DNA of 64,000 nt, from contig OZ036006.1 of the NCBI GenBank assembly GCA_964035015.1, positions 4,921,541 through 4,985,540 on the forward strand, given 5' to 3'. Source of the DNA: Corallium rubrum. Its lineage: Eukaryota > Cnidaria > Anthozoa > Scleralcyonacea > Coralliidae. Shown in pieces: positions 63,819 to 64,000 of this stretch. Below the pieces are notes generated by a model. The model was not told where the DNA came from. It saw nothing but the letters and a program-made list of their open reading frames with translations, and did not search any database. Both the position numbers and the translations under genes were made by a program. Position 1 is the first letter of the stretch, and each line of letters begins with the position of its first letter.

Positions 63819-64000
<182 letters not shown>

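Overview
This is eukaryotic, almost certainly metazoan, DNA. The genes have many short exons with GT-AG introns, they use LDLa, VWC and cystine-knot extracellular domains, and there is a nuclear gene for a mitochondrial protein. The mix of an SCO-spondin-like secreted protein, 5S rRNA-derived SINEs, many short foldback transposons and long tandem arrays would fit a cnidarian such as a coral or sea anemone. The species assignment is inference and cannot be proven from the window.

Layout. (1) 346-15753, + strand: the 3' part of a large secreted glycoprotein gene, reconstructed here as 14 exons. It reads: end of a probable F5/8-type C domain, five LDLa modules, Thr/Pro-rich linkers alternating with VWC and TIL cysteine modules, and a C-terminal cystine knot ending at a stop at 15751-15753. 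Most of its introns hold foldback/MITE-like elements, minisatellites or microsatellites. Intron 2 (3671-6199) is a multi-level nest of elements. (2) About 16030-31300: an AT-rich satellite with a 171-bp monomer, roughly 83 copies, with higher-order repeats and two inserted mobile elements. (3) 31301-31500: an assembly gap of 200 N. (4) 31501-55795: a second satellite with a 50-bp unit, about 24 kb, homogeneous over most of its length and increasingly degenerate toward its right edge. (5) 55803-56264: a 44-bp tandem repeat. (6) 56312-57324: a 1-kb non-autonomous DNA transposon with an 8-bp target duplication. (7) 57969 to beyond 63337, + strand: the first five exons of SDHB, the iron-sulphur subunit of mitochondrial succinate dehydrogenase. 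Its introns hold a GAT microsatellite, a tRNA-derived SINE, foldback elements, a roughly 119-bp tandem array built from one arm of a foldback element, a 5S-derived SINE and CCTA/CCTG microsatellites running to the window end.

The two genes are not functionally related. One product is a secreted matrix or mucin-like protein; the other is a core respiratory enzyme of the inner mitochondrial membrane. They share an orientation and are separated by about 40 kb of satellite, which looks like a heterochromatic block between two genes, or a scaffold join across two satellites at the gap. The very long open frames on the minus strand of the 50-bp satellite are a by-product of a stop-free repeat unit and are not annotated as genes.
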